Assembly: GCA_039714395.1 (NCBI GenBank)
Contig: JBDLJH010000015.1
Span: forward strand, 1-64,000
Origin: JAPHSX01 sp039714395
GTDB lineage: Bacteria; Pseudomonadota; Gammaproteobacteria; Thiohalomonadales; Thiohalomonadaceae
Length of the DNA stretch: 64,000 bases
Direction of reading: 5' to 3'
Part shown: piece after piece, positions 24,627 through 35,200 of the stretch
How the letters are laid out: every line of letters starts with the position of its first letter
Position numbering within the stretch: position 1 is the stretch's first letter
The notes under the pieces: model-generated
Database searches by the model: none
Seen by the model: the letters and a program-made list of their open reading frames with translations, nothing else
Told to the model about the DNA's origin: nothing
Position numbers and translations under genes: made by a program

Positions 24627-26851
24627 CTTAGCGATTTAACCAGCGTCAGCTTAGGGGGTTCTTTATGCTCAGTGGGTAGCGCCTCACAGAGGAAGTTGCC
24701 CTGAGCATAATCAATTCCAAACTTCCTTAGCTGCTGTAGCGTCAACTCATCCGGTACAAATTTGGCAACGGTTTGTTTACCCAGTAGCTGCGCTGCCTCA
24801 ACGATTGCACGCACAGTAATTTGATTAAGTGGATCCTGAAGCAGACCTTCAATTAATGTGTGATCGATATTAAGGCAATTAACAGGGCTGTGCTTCAAAT
24901 AATCAAATGAAGCATAACCAGCACCAAAGTTGTCGATGGCAAAACGGAAACCTATAGCACTTATACTTTCGATTATCGGGCGAATCTTCTCACCATTACG
25001 TACCGCCACCGACTCATCAAGCTCAAAGATTAACTGCTGGGTATTGATGCCGAACTCCTCGACGAGCTCAACCAGATATTGTTCCAGCCCCTCCTCTTGC
25101 TCAAAACTCTGCAGTGAGAGGTTGATAGAGAGCACAACACCCTTTTCACTAAGACTTGCTAACCACTCCACGGCTTTTCGTATTACCTGACGGTCTACCT
25201 CTGCCATTAAACCAAAGCGCTCCGCTGCCGGGAAAAAGGCCGAGGGAAGCAGAACCTCATGGGTACCATCAGGCATGCGTAACAATACCTCACAGATGTG
25301 CTCACTATTATCAGACAAACCCATCAGTGGCTGGTAGTAGAGCAGCAAGCTTCGCTCCTCCAGCATTTTATTAATGCGATCATGCCAACCGTGATCCCTG
25401 ACAGCCACGATTGTATCCTCTGAACTCTCATAGAAGTGATAACGGTTGCGCCCTCGCCCCTTCGCTTCATGCACAGCAGTGTCAGCCTGTAAAAAGATCT
25501 CGTGCGCCGTCTGTAGAGCACTGTCGAAAACAGTAATACCAATACTGAAAAATATCCGTAGTGCCTCACCTGCCTCATGAAACTTAAACTCCTGCATCAA
25601 ATTGAGCAGAGAGTTTGCAATCTCCTTCGCCTGATTCCGGTCCACCCGATGCACCAGCGCGGTAAACTCATCGCCACCAAAGCGGGCAACCAGATCACCC
25701 TCGCGCATGCGTTGCTTGAGCAAGTTGGAAATTGCCACCAGCAGTCGATCACCTGCCGCATGACCGTAGGTGTCGTTAATGAACTTAAATCGATCCAGGT
25801 CAAGAAAGAACAACGCACTACTTCCCCCCTCACGACCGATACGCTGCAGCTCCAGCTCTACCTTTTCAGTGAAATAATTACGGTTTATTAGCCCGGTAAG
25901 GGAGTCATGATTTGCCATCCGCCGCAAAGTCTCATCCCGCTCCTTGAGGGCACTAATGGTGGTATTGAGCACTCGGCCTATTTGCGCAATCTCACGATCA
26001 CCACTACTCTCCACCTCCACATCGGTTTCACCCTGCGCCAGCCTATTGAGAGGTTCTTCCAGCTGCAACAGCGGGCGTAGTGACCAACGGATCAGCAGCC
26101 TGCCGATGTAAGCTGCCATCACCAGTAACAGCATGATGAGACCACTCCCCAGCATCACATTTGACTCCAGGTCCTTCTGGTAACGCGAGTAATCCAGTCC
26201 TACACGTAAAATACCAATCACTTGCACCGTCTCATCGGCAGCCTCATCCAGCGAGAAATCGAACATGCCATCACTACGAATAGCCTTTATCCAGATGGGG
26301 GCACTAATATGGAAAACGGATGCGCTGTCACTGGTGCGAAATAGCTGGGCTTTCGTATCACCAGTCGTTATCTGAAGCTGCTGGAGTTCCTGCTCACTAA
26401 AATGAAAATCAGGCTCTGCCACCTCGCCATCACGATGGTACTCGGCAATGGCCGTCGTACCACTTTCATTAAAATATTGAACACTGGAAATTTCAGGGAA
26501 GTTCTTCAGGTAATCGACGGTTTCAGTGAAGTATTCCTTATCATCTGAGGTATAGAGTGGAGTGCCCAGTTCATCGAGCTTATTGATCCAGCCCTCACCC
26601 TGACGCTGGAAGCTCCCCTCGATCACTTTGGTAGAGCCCCACCAGAGGCTACCAATAACAAGCAAGCCGAAGATCACAGCCCAGACTATCTGCAGCATCA
26701 GGATACGATTGGCTAAAGAGGTGGGTGCGCGCTCAGAAACCTGCCCCACCCTTATGGACATCAATAACCACAGGCGACCAGCAAACAGCTCCACCCGGCG
26801 AACCATTGCGGACCGCAGTTGCCTCACCTTGTTTAGCCACTCCCTTAGCAT
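24623..26851 (-). CDS. Membrane GGDEF-EAL protein with degenerate EAL
   Basis: A 742-residue protein with TM1 at about residues 50-72, a periplasmic sensor region to about 233, TM2 at about 234-255, HAMP, GGDEF and EAL domains. GGDEF is intact (392-396) with an RxxD inhibitory site (383-386), so cyclase activity is plausible. The EAL half has EVL at 521-523, Asn641 for the second Asp of the DDFG motif, Asn661 for the catalytic Lys of LKID, and Lys697 in place of the Glu-containing loop. It is therefore probably not a phosphodiesterase. It is followed upstream by a binding-protein-like lipoprotein (16-base gap), whose signal it may sense. Confidence 0.88.
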   Translation of the reverse strand: MLREWLNKVRQLRSAMVRRVELFAGRLWLLMSIRVGQVSERAPTSLANRILMLQIVWAVIFGLLVIGSLWWGSTKVIEGSFQRQGEGWINKLDELGTPLYTSDDKEYFTETVDYLKNFPEISSVQYFNESGTTAIAEYHRDGEVAEPDFHFSEQELQQLQITTGDTKAQLFRTSDSASVFHISAPIWIKAIRSDGMFDFSLDEAADETVQVIGILRVGLDYSRYQKDLESNVMLGSGLIMLLLVMAAYIGRLLIRWSLRPLLQLEEPLNRLAQGETDVEVESSGDREIAQIGRVLNTTISALKERDETLRRMANHDSLTGLINRNYFTEKVELELQRIGREGGSSALFFLDLDRFKFINDTYGHAAGDRLLVAISNLLKQRMREGDLVARFGGDEFTALVHRVDRNQAKEIANSLLNLMQEFKFHEAGEALRIFFSIGITVFDSALQTAHEIFLQADTAVHEAKGRGRNRYHFYESSEDTIVAVRDHGWHDRINKMLEERSLLLYYQPLMGLSDNSEHICEVLLRMPDGTHEVLLPSAFFPAAERFGLMAEVDRQVIRKAVEWLASLSEKGVVLSINLSLQSFEQEEGLEQYLVELVEEFGINTQQLIFELDESVAVRNGEKIRPIIESISAIGFRFAIDNFGAGYASFDYLKHSPVNCLNIDHTLIEGLLQDPLNQITVRAIVEAAQLLGKQTVAKFVPDELTLQQLRKFGIDYAQGNFLCEALPTEHKEPPKLTLVKSLS

Positions 26852-26866
26852 TACTCAATAAACCTT

Positions 26867-27847
26867 TTATTTCTCTGAGTATTTTAAATTATAGCGCTTT
26901 GCCACTATTCTGTTAACTGCTATATTTCCACCCTCCAGCAGCACCATATCCTGGCCCGGCACCCCCTTTCCCTTAAAGGCCTCCCGTAATCGTTGTGCAA
27001 CCTTGGCGGCAATCTCATCTGGACGGGTAGTCACACTCAACAAACCTCCCAGCCGCAGAATAGCTTCACTGAACACAGCCACCTGTTTTGCATTGCGTAC
27101 GCTGAACGACATTACCTCCTTGATAATACGACCACTCAGCACACGATTATCCGGTAACAGCCACAAACCCTGTACATTAGGGGCCATCTGCTTGTACTCA
27201 AACAGCAGCTCTTTGTCTGTACTCACTACCTTGTGCTGTAACACAATGCCATGCTTTGAGGCCTCGCTGGCTGCAGCTGCAATCACATTCTCCAGTCCGG
27301 GGCCTGTGATCACCCCTACGCTCTTTAATGTCGGCGACATCCTGCTCCAGGTCGCAAACATCTCCGAAGTTCCCGGTAAAGCCCCAATGCCTTTGGCACG
27401 CGGTCCAATCAGATTATAGTCCCGATAGTTGAAGACCTGACAGAAAACGACCTCATCCTCCCTGCCAGCCAGTCTCTTCGCCTCTTTAGCCGCCGTCAGA
27501 CCAATGGCGACAAACTGCTGATATTCTGGTTTTTTTATTAATGCTGAGAGCTGTTTACGGGCCTTTATCCCGGCGCTGAGAGAAACTATAGTAGCGCGTT
27601 TTTTCATCAGCCTCTTTAGCTCCTCAGCCACTTGCTGATAGGCCGGTATATCCCTGCTCACCAGAATCACCACAGGAGGAGGGGCTTTGCGTAGCTTTAC
27701 CTCCTTCCTGACCGGTATATTTTCAATAACAGGAGCGACAACAACTGGGGCAGGAACGGGCTCTGGCTTGAGCTCTTTCTTGGTACAGGCACTGAGTACC
27801 GAAAGGACTACAGATACATAGATGAATACGACCAGGCGTGAAGGCAT
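26867..27847 (-). CDS. Periplasmic-binding-protein-like lipoprotein (ABC_sub_bind type)
   Basis: A 326-residue protein. From ATG 27847 it has a short signal with lipobox LSVLSAC (Cys21); a TTG at 27901 would place the lipobox too deep. After a Pro/Val/Lys linker the body has the two-lobe layout of ABC_sub_bind (PF04392-like) proteins: PPPVVILVSRDIPAYQQV, FVAIGLTAAKEAKRL, SVGVITGPG, and GLWLLPDNRVLS. No ABC permease or ATPase is nearby. Instead, a GGDEF-EAL protein lies downstream and a response regulator upstream, so it is likely a ligand sensor in a signalling module. A paralogue-like protein is at 56978-57886. Confidence 0.75.
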   Translation of the reverse strand: MPSRLVVFIYVSVVLSVLSACTKKELKPEPVPAPVVVAPVIENIPVRKEVKLRKAPPPVVILVSRDIPAYQQVAEELKRLMKKRATIVSLSAGIKARKQLSALIKKPEYQQFVAIGLTAAKEAKRLAGREDEVVFCQVFNYRDYNLIGPRAKGIGALPGTSEMFATWSRMSPTLKSVGVITGPGLENVIAAAASEASKHGIVLQHKVVSTDKELLFEYKQMAPNVQGLWLLPDNRVLSGRIIKEVMSFSVRNAKQVAVFSEAILRLGGLLSVTTRPDEIAAKVAQRLREAFKGKGVPGQDMVLLEGGNIAVNRIVAKRYNLKYSEK

Positions 27848-27924
27848 TGGCGGGCACACTATAGAAAATTGACTTTTAATTGTAGACGCTAAATTACTCA
27901 ATAAAAACCATCGGTTATATTAGG

Positions 27925-28881
27925 TTATGTCACCACCGCTGCCCCACCTGCGGCACCGGAACGCCCAAGCTTACGAGCAGCCATTTCCATCAGTTCTTCA
28001 GCATTCGTGACCATATTCTCAGCACTACTACAGCTTATCGCCATCGCCCCATTGATCGTAACGAAACCTCGTGAGGTTTTGACCGGACGAAGGTTAATTG
28101 ACTGCAAGATACGCTTATAATTTTTACCTTTAACCTGCTCTACATCCTGATAGTACATACCGATAGCAAATTCAGAACCTGAAACGCGTGCTATCACATC
28201 ATTAGGACGAATGGCGCGAACGAGGCGAGTACCTATACTCTTAAGAATCTCGCAGTACGCCGTCTCACCATGCTCTGACAGCAGCTCTTCACTACCATTG
28301 AGGCTGAAAAAAGCACAACAGACAGCTCCACCACGAGACTCCATCATATTAAGTAACTCTCCCAGGCGGCGTTCCGCATCAAGCCTGTTACCCAGCCCAG
28401 TGGCCTGATCAATGGTGATACGGCTCTCATAGCTATCGCGCAAGGTCTCCATCGCATCAAGCAGGCCATTCTGTAAACCTGCAATGCGCCCGGCAGCATA
28501 GACCCTTGCCGCCAGCTCCTGTTTGTTGGGGGGTTTTGTCAGGTAATCATCAACGCCACGATCAAAGGCCTCGATCACCGAGTCAATATCATCTCTTGCT
28601 GTAAGAAGAACGATGCAGGTGTAGTGATTCTGCTCCTCATCGATCTGGCGAACACGATCCGTCAACTCCAGTCCGTCCATCTCTGGCATCACCCAGTCAG
28701 CCAGTAGCACCTCGGCGGGACGCTGTTCGAGCTGCCCCAGTGCCTCCTGTGCGCTCACCGCCATGCGTACGTCGCTGTAGCCCTCATCCTGCAGACTCTT
28801 GCGAATAAAGGCACAGTTAAACTTCATGTCGTCCACCACAATGATAGACAACCCCTCTCTATTCTTGACTGATATGCTCAT
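27925..28881 (-). CDS. Response regulator with degenerate GGDEF domain
   Basis: A 318-residue protein with a complete receiver (Asp62, Lys116) followed by a GGDEF fold whose motif is SGSEF (234-238), so diguanylate cyclase activity is unlikely. The RxxD site (225-228) is kept, so it might bind c-di-GMP as an effector. The first acidic pair VVDD is present. It lies upstream of, and in the same direction as, the lipoprotein and GGDEF-EAL genes. No cognate histidine kinase is adjacent. Confidence 0.85.
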   Translation of the reverse strand: MSISVKNREGLSIIVVDDMKFNCAFIRKSLQDEGYSDVRMAVSAQEALGQLEQRPAEVLLADWVMPEMDGLELTDRVRQIDEEQNHYTCIVLLTARDDIDSVIEAFDRGVDDYLTKPPNKQELAARVYAAGRIAGLQNGLLDAMETLRDSYESRITIDQATGLGNRLDAERRLGELLNMMESRGGAVCCAFFSLNGSEELLSEHGETAYCEILKSIGTRLVRAIRPNDVIARVSGSEFAIGMYYQDVEQVKGKNYKRILQSINLRPVKTSRGFVTINGAMAISCSSAENMVTNAEELMEMAARKLGRSGAAGGAAVVT

Positions 28882-28983
28882 ACTTCCTGCTTATCTTTAT
28901 TATCTGTCATTTATAATCCTATCCCTGATAACGAAACTACCAAATAATTCCCTGAATAAACAGTGGTAAATAGACAGGCGGTA

Positions 28984-29487
28984 TTAGTAAGGACGCAGAC
29001 GGATATGCCAGCGGTAGAGTAACGGTGACAGGATCATTTCCAGCAGCATGAAGAGCAGTACGCAGAGGAGCACCTGACCACCACCCAGCCCCAAACCCTC
29101 ACGCAGCAACCACAACGGCAATAGCGCCTCGGGGATCTGATCCAGTCCCACGGCGCGCCCATGAGGAGCGATTGCCAGGCGACGTTTTGTAAAGCTTGCC
29201 ACTGCATCGCCCAGCATAGCCAACAGGGCAACGAGGGCTCCCAGCCACCAGGATAGACCCAGCAGGAGAGCGCAAGAGATGGTAGCAATAATAGCCACGC
29301 CGACGCCGCGCCAGCTCTTCGTTGGCCCCAGCATGGGGCGGCCATCGATAAATTGACGGCCTCCATCCAGTGGGGCATCAAACCGTTCACCCAATAACTG
29401 ACGGGCAAGGATCGGCGAACCATTAGCTACTATCAGTAGCAGCAATGGTGGCGACAACAGCAGAAAGAGACTCCACAGCGACTCCAT
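28984..29487 (-). CDS. CDP-archaeol synthase (CarS)-like membrane protein
   Basis: A 167-residue polytopic membrane protein with about five hydrophobic segments. GRPMLGPTKSWRG and GDAVASFTKRRLAIAPHGRA (the latter containing the CDP-alcohol-type Asp) match the CarS/DUF46 family. In archaea CarS makes CDP-archaeol; bacterial members presumably transfer CTP to another lipid alcohol. The substrate is unknown here. It is isolated between a signalling cluster and hemE. Confidence 0.75.
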   Translation of the reverse strand: MESLWSLFLLLSPPLLLLIVANGSPILARQLLGERFDAPLDGGRQFIDGRPMLGPTKSWRGVGVAIIATISCALLLGLSWWLGALVALLAMLGDAVASFTKRRLAIAPHGRAVGLDQIPEALLPLWLLREGLGLGGGQVLLCVLLFMLLEMILSPLLYRWHIRLRPY

Positions 29488-29622
29488 TCACTCAGACCTT
29501 TGCTTTAGTGATAGTTCTACTATCGACTACAGGAGGTGGAGTCGCAAGTCGTCCAGAGTCATGAGCTTAGGATAATGTGCAAAGCTGGGAACATAGCCCG
29601 TATTGAAGCGGGCCATGATGGG

Positions 29623-30687
29623 TTACTGGTGGTATTTGGCACTCAGCTCATGCACCGCCTCAACGAAGACCCCGGCACGTTCAGGGTCAACATGCTGATG
29701 GATGCCGTGGCCAAGGTTAAAGACATGGCCGGAGCCGGTGCCATAGCTCTCCATAATGGTAGCCACTTCCTGACGGATACGATCCGGTGAGGCGTAGAGA
29801 ATGCTCGGATCCATATTGCCCTGCAGTGCCACCCTGTCGCCGACACGACGACGCGCCTCACCGATATCGGTGGTCCAGTCGAGGCCGAGGCCGTCACAGC
29901 CGGTATCGGCCATCGACTCCAGCCACTGACCGCCACCCTTGGTAAAGAGGATCACCGGCACCTTACGGCCGTCGGCCTCGCGGGTCAGTCCCTCAACGAT
30001 CTGCTGCATGTAGCGTAGCGAGAACTCTTTGTAGTCACGCGGGGTGAGCGAGCCGCCCCAGGTGTCGAAGATCATCAGTGCCTGGGCACCGGCGGCGACC
30101 TGGGCGTTAAGGTAGCTGATCACCGACTGGGCGGTGGTATCGAGCAGCTTGTGCATCAGGTCGGGGCGATCGAACATCATCCCCTTCACCTTGGCGAAGT
30201 CCTTGGAGGTACCGCCTTCAACCATATAGGTGGCGAGAGTCCAGGGGCTGCCGGAGAAGCCGATCAGCGGTACCCGCCCATCGAGTTCACGACGGATGGT
30301 GCGTACCGCATCCATCACATACTTAAGGCCATCTTCCGGATCAGGCACCGGCAAGGCGTTCACATCCGCTTCAGTACGTACCGGTTTGTCGAAGATCGGT
30401 CCCTCGCCTTCAGCGAAGCGCAGTTGCAGCCCCATCGCATCGGGGATGGTGAGGATGTCAGAGAAGAGAATGGCGGCATCAAGTGGGTAGCGTTCCAGCG
30501 GCTGAATCGTCACCTCGCAGGCCAGCTCAGGATTCATGCAGAGATCCATGAAACTACCCGCCCTGGCACGGGTCGCCTTGTACTCGGGCAGATAGCGGCC
30601 CGCCTGGCGCATCATCCATACCGGGGTGTAATCCACCGGCTCTTTGAGGAGGGCTCTAAGGAAACGATCGTTTTTCAGTTCAGACAT
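29623..30687 (-). CDS. hemE: Uroporphyrinogen decarboxylase HemE
   Basis: A 354-residue cytoplasmic enzyme converting uroporphyrinogen III to coproporphyrinogen III. PVWMMRQAGRYLPEYKATR (near residue 20), PLIGFSGSPWTLATYMVEG and GNMDPSILYASP are signatures, and the catalytic Asp lies in AAILFSDILTIP. The start is ATG 30687, with GGGAAA upstream; an ATG 12 bases earlier is less likely. It lies downstream of gltD but behind that gene's terminator, so it is probably transcribed separately. Confidence 0.96.
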   Translation of the reverse strand: MSELKNDRFLRALLKEPVDYTPVWMMRQAGRYLPEYKATRARAGSFMDLCMNPELACEVTIQPLERYPLDAAILFSDILTIPDAMGLQLRFAEGEGPIFDKPVRTEADVNALPVPDPEDGLKYVMDAVRTIRRELDGRVPLIGFSGSPWTLATYMVEGGTSKDFAKVKGMMFDRPDLMHKLLDTTAQSVISYLNAQVAAGAQALMIFDTWGGSLTPRDYKEFSLRYMQQIVEGLTREADGRKVPVILFTKGGGQWLESMADTGCDGLGLDWTTDIGEARRRVGDRVALQGNMDPSILYASPDRIRQEVATIMESYGTGSGHVFNLGHGIHQHVDPERAGVFVEAVHELSAKYHQ

Positions 30688-30754
30688 TTGTTTTCCCACA
30701 TGGTCTCGACGCCTCGCGTGGACCTAATTGTTGTTATCTTATTTATTCAGCTCA

Positions 30755-30785
30755 AAACAAAAACGCCCGGTTTAACCGGGCGCCT
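30755..30785 (-). terminator. Rho-independent terminator of gltBD
   Basis: CGCCCGGTT and AACCGGGCG form a perfect 9-bp stem. On the minus strand it is followed by TTTTTGTTTTG. It lies 8 bases after the gltD stop. Confidence 0.88.
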
Positions 30786-30793
30786 TTGCATCA

Positions 30794-32209
30794 TCACACG
30801 TCCAGGTAGTCGAGGATACCATCGGCCGCCTGGCGACCCTCCCAGATGGCGGTTACCACCAGGTCGGAGCCACGCACCATATCGCCACCGGCGAAGACCT
30901 TCTCGTTAGAAGTCTGGTACTTGAACTCACCGTTATCGGGGGCGATCACGCGACCACGGTCATCCACCTCGATACCGAAGTCGGCAAACCAGGGAGCCGG
31001 GCTGGGACGGAAGCCGTAGGCAACGATAATGTCATCGGCCGGGATCACCTCCTCGGAACCGGCAACCGGCTCGGGGCGACGACGGCCACGCTCATCGGGC
31101 TCGCCGAGGGCAGTAGTCACAACCTTAATGCCGGTCACCTTGCCGTTCTCACCAACCACTTCGATCGGCTGGCGGTTGAAGGCGAACTGTACGCCCTCCT
31201 CCTTGGCATTCTGCACCTCTTTCTTCGAGCCTGGCATATTGGCCTCGTCTCGACGGTAGGCACAGGTCACCCTGTTGGCATTCTGGCGGATGGAGGTACG
31301 GGTGCAGTCCATGGTGGTGTCACCACCACCGAGAACCACCACGTTCTTGCCCCCCATCGAGAGGTAATCTTCCGGCGACTTTTCGTAGCCGTGGCAGTGG
31401 TTGACGTTGGAGATGAGGAAATCGAGTGCGGCGTGTACGCCGTCGAGATCCTCACCGGGGATGCCACCGGTCATGTAGTTGTAGGTACCCATGCCGAGGA
31501 ACACCGAATCGTAATCGTCGACCAGTTGCTGGAACTGCACATCTTTTCCGATCTCGGTGTTGAGGACAAACTCAATGCCCATCCCCTCGAAGATGCTACG
31601 GCGACGCTTGACGATGCTCTTTTCCAGCTTGAACTCGGGAATACCGAAGGTGAGCAGGCCGCCAATCTCGGGGTGACGGTCATAGACGGTTACCTTGACG
31701 CCGTTGCGGGTCAGTACGTCGGCAGCAGCCAGGCCAGCCGGACCGGCACCGACCACGGCGACCCTCTTGCCGTTGGACTCGACACCAGAAAGATCCGGCA
31801 TCCAGCCATTGGCAAAGGCGGTATCAGAGATGTAGCGCTCGGTGGTACCGATAGTGACCGCACCGAGGCCATCATTCAGGGTACAGGCACCCTCGCAGAG
31901 ACGGTCCTGCGGGCAGACGCGACCGGTGATCTCTGGCAGCGAGTTGGTCTGGTGAGAGAGCTCTACCGCCTTCTGCCAGTTCCCCTCATCGATCAGCTGC
32001 AACCAGTTGGGAATGTAATTGTGTACCGGACACTTCCACGAGCAGTAGGGGTTACCACAGTGCAGGCAACGGCCCGACTGGTAGGCCGCCGACTCGGCAT
32101 CGAAGTCGCAGTAGATCTCAGCGAACTCTTTAATGCGTACCTCGGCCGGCACCTTCGCCGGGTCGGTACGCGGAATGTCTAGAAACTGTAATGCGTTTTT
32201 CTTACTCAC
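30794..32209 (-). CDS. gltD: Glutamate synthase small subunit GltD
   Basis: A 471-residue FAD/NADPH subunit of glutamate synthase. The N-terminal Fe-S region has CLHCGNPYCSWKCP (about residues 48-61). The FAD site is VAVVGAGPAGLAAADVL, and the NADPH site is VVVLGGGDTTMDC. It passes electrons from NADPH to the GltB glutamate-forming site. It follows gltB by 75 bases on the same strand. Confidence 0.96.
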   Translation of the reverse strand: MSKKNALQFLDIPRTDPAKVPAEVRIKEFAEIYCDFDAESAAYQSGRCLHCGNPYCSWKCPVHNYIPNWLQLIDEGNWQKAVELSHQTNSLPEITGRVCPQDRLCEGACTLNDGLGAVTIGTTERYISDTAFANGWMPDLSGVESNGKRVAVVGAGPAGLAAADVLTRNGVKVTVYDRHPEIGGLLTFGIPEFKLEKSIVKRRRSIFEGMGIEFVLNTEIGKDVQFQQLVDDYDSVFLGMGTYNYMTGGIPGEDLDGVHAALDFLISNVNHCHGYEKSPEDYLSMGGKNVVVLGGGDTTMDCTRTSIRQNANRVTCAYRRDEANMPGSKKEVQNAKEEGVQFAFNRQPIEVVGENGKVTGIKVVTTALGEPDERGRRRPEPVAGSEEVIPADDIIVAYGFRPSPAPWFADFGIEVDDRGRVIAPDNGEFKYQTSNEKVFAGGDMVRGSDLVVTAIWEGRQAADGILDYLDV

Positions 32210-32284
32210 GGTTATCCACCATCAGTCTACATATTCAATTCACCGCTGCGTCCAGCCCTCAGGCCAGACACCGCGGTTCGATCA

Positions 32285-35200
32285 TCAGGCTGCTCGCTTG
32301 AGCATCACCTCGAGCAGGGTCTCCAGCTCGGCCGCCTTCGGCTTCACCAACCAGAACCTGCCAATATAATCCTCGAACTTATCGAGAATATTCCTGGCGT
32401 GTTCAGAGCCCGTCTCTTCCACGTACTCGGAGATGGTGTCGCGCAGGAAGTTACGGTGTGCCTCGGTCGCCTCGGTATTGATGCGATGGAAATCGACATC
32501 ACCGTTACAACGCCCGGCAAAGGTACTCTCCTCATCGAGGACGAAGGCAAAGCCGCCGGTCAGACCAGCACCGAAGTTAACCCCGGTCTGACCCAGCACG
32601 GTGATCACGCCACCGGTCATATACTCACCGCAGTGGTCACCCGCGCCCTCGATCACCGCATGGGCACCGGAGTTACGCACACCGAAACGCTCACCGGCCA
32701 TACCGGCAGCAAACAGCTTGCCGCCGGTGGCACCGTAGAGACAGGTGTTACCGATAATGGCGTTCTTGTTGGTGGCATAACGGCTACCCGCGGGCGGACG
32801 AATCACCAGCTTACCGCCAGCCATCCCCTTGCCCACGTAGTCGTTGGCGTCACCTTCGAGGTGCATATTCAGACCACCGGCATTCCACACACCGAAGGAC
32901 TGTCCGGCGGTGCCGGTCAGCTTCAGGGTGATGGGGCTATCTGCCATACCTAGGGTATCCCAGCGCTTGGCGATCTCACCGGAGAGGCGGGCACCGACCG
33001 AGCGGTTAATGTTCTGCAGCTGGTAGCTGAACTCGCCACCCGACTTGTTCTCGATGGCACTTTGAATATCAGTGACCATCTGCTCGGCCAGCTTGCCCTC
33101 ATCGAACGGCGCGTTACGCGGCTCAATGCAGCAGTTGGGGCCTTCAACGGCAGAATTAAGTTCCACCATCGGCTTGAGATCGAGCTTGTTCTGCCTGGCG
33201 GTGTCGCCCGGCAGGATCTCCAGCAGGTCGGTACGACCGATGAGCTCTTCCAGCTTGCTCACGCCCAGCTTTGCCATCCACTCGCGCACCTCGCGGGCGA
33301 CGAAGCGGAAGTAGGTCTCGACCAGCTCCGGCTTGCCCTTGTAGTGTTTGGCGCGCAGCACATCGTTCTGCGTCGCCACACCGGTGGCGCAGTTATTAAG
33401 GTGGCAGATACGCAGGTACTTACAGCCCAGTACCACCATCGGCATGGTGCCGAAACCGAAGGACTCGGCACCGAGGATAGCGGCCTTGACCACGTCGAGG
33501 CCGGTCTTCAGGCCACCGTCGGCCTGCACGCGAACCTTGCCGCGCAGGTCGTTCATCTTCAGCACCTGATGGGTCTCGGAAAGGCCGAGCTCCCATGGGG
33601 AGCCGGCATATTTGACCGAGGCGGTGGGGCTCGCCGCGGTACCACCGTCGTAACCGGAGATGGTAATAAGGTCGGCGTAGGCCTTGGCCACACCGGCAGC
33701 GATGGTACCGACACCGGGCTCGGAGACCAGCTTCACCGAGACCAGTGCCTCGGGGTTGACCTGCTTTAAGTCAAAGATCAGCTGAGCCAGATCCTCAATC
33801 GAATAGATATCGTGGTGCGGCGGCGGGGAGATCAGCGGCACACCGGGACGGGTGTAACGCAGACGGGCAATTGCATCATTCACCTTATGTCCGGGCAGCT
33901 GCCCCCCCTCACCGGGCTTGGCACCCTGTGCCACCTTGATCTGCAACACCTCGGCGTTGACCAGGTAGCCGGGGGTCACACCGAAGCGGCCCGAGGCGAT
34001 CTGCTTGATCTTGGAGAAGCGCGACTTGTCGATATAGCGCCTGGGGTCTTCACCACCCTCACCAGAGTTGGAGCGACCGCCCAGCTTGTTCATCGCAACG
34101 GCCAGCGCCTCGTGCGCCTCGGGTGCCAGGGCACCGAGTGACATCGCCGCGGTATCGAAACGCTTGAACAGCTCGCTCTCATCCTCGACCTCATCGATCG
34201 AGATAGGCTCGATATCGTCACGCAGCTTGAGCAGGTCGCGCAGCATCATCGCCGGACGCTCATTGACCAGTGCCGCGAACTCCTGATAGTCGTTCCAGTC
34301 GCCGGACTTCACTGCCTGATGGATGGTGCGAATCACGTCGGGATTGTAGGCGTGCGCCTCACCGCCCTCGACATACTTCAGCAGGCCACCCTGATCGATC
34401 GGCTTGCGTGCATTCCAGGCGATCTTCGCCTGTGCCACGCCATCGCTGTCGAGGTCGCTGAAGTCAGCACCCTGAATACGCGAGGTAGTACCGTTGAAAC
34501 AGCTATCGACAACCTCATCGGCCAGACCGACGATCTCGAACAGCTGCGAGCCACGATAGGAGGCTACCGAGGAGATGCCCATCTTCGACATCACCTTGTA
34601 GAGACCTTTATTAATGCCCTGGCGGTAGTTCTGCCCCAGCTTGTCGACATCCTGCTCCCCTTTATCAGACTGGAGCTCACCGCTCTTGACCATGTCGTTA
34701 ATCGCCTCATAGCCGAGGTAGGGGTAGATCGCGGTGGCACCGTAACCGAGCAGCACCGCAAAGTGGTGCGGGTCACGGGTGGTACCCGTCTGAACCACGA
34801 TGTTGGCGTTGCAGCGCTCGCCCTCGGCGATCAGACGGTGGTGCAGGGCACCGGTCGCCAGTGCCGCATGAACCGGTACGGTGTCCTTCGCAATGTTGCG
34901 GTCGGATAGGATGATAATGGTCTTGCCAGACTTCACCTCGGCGATTGCCTTGTCGCAAATAGCACTGACCGCCTTCTGCAGACCGAAATCGGTCGGATAG
35001 TTAAGCTCGATCACCGCGTGGGCAAAGTCACCCTCGTTGTGGGCCAGCAACTGCCGGAACTTACCCTCGGAGAGTACCGGTGAGTCGGCAACCAGTCGAT
35101 TCGCGTGCTCCGGGGTCTCGTCGAACAGGTTCTTCTCGCTGCCGAACAGGGTCTCCAGTGACATCACCACCTGCTCGCGAATCGGGTCGATCGGCGGGTT

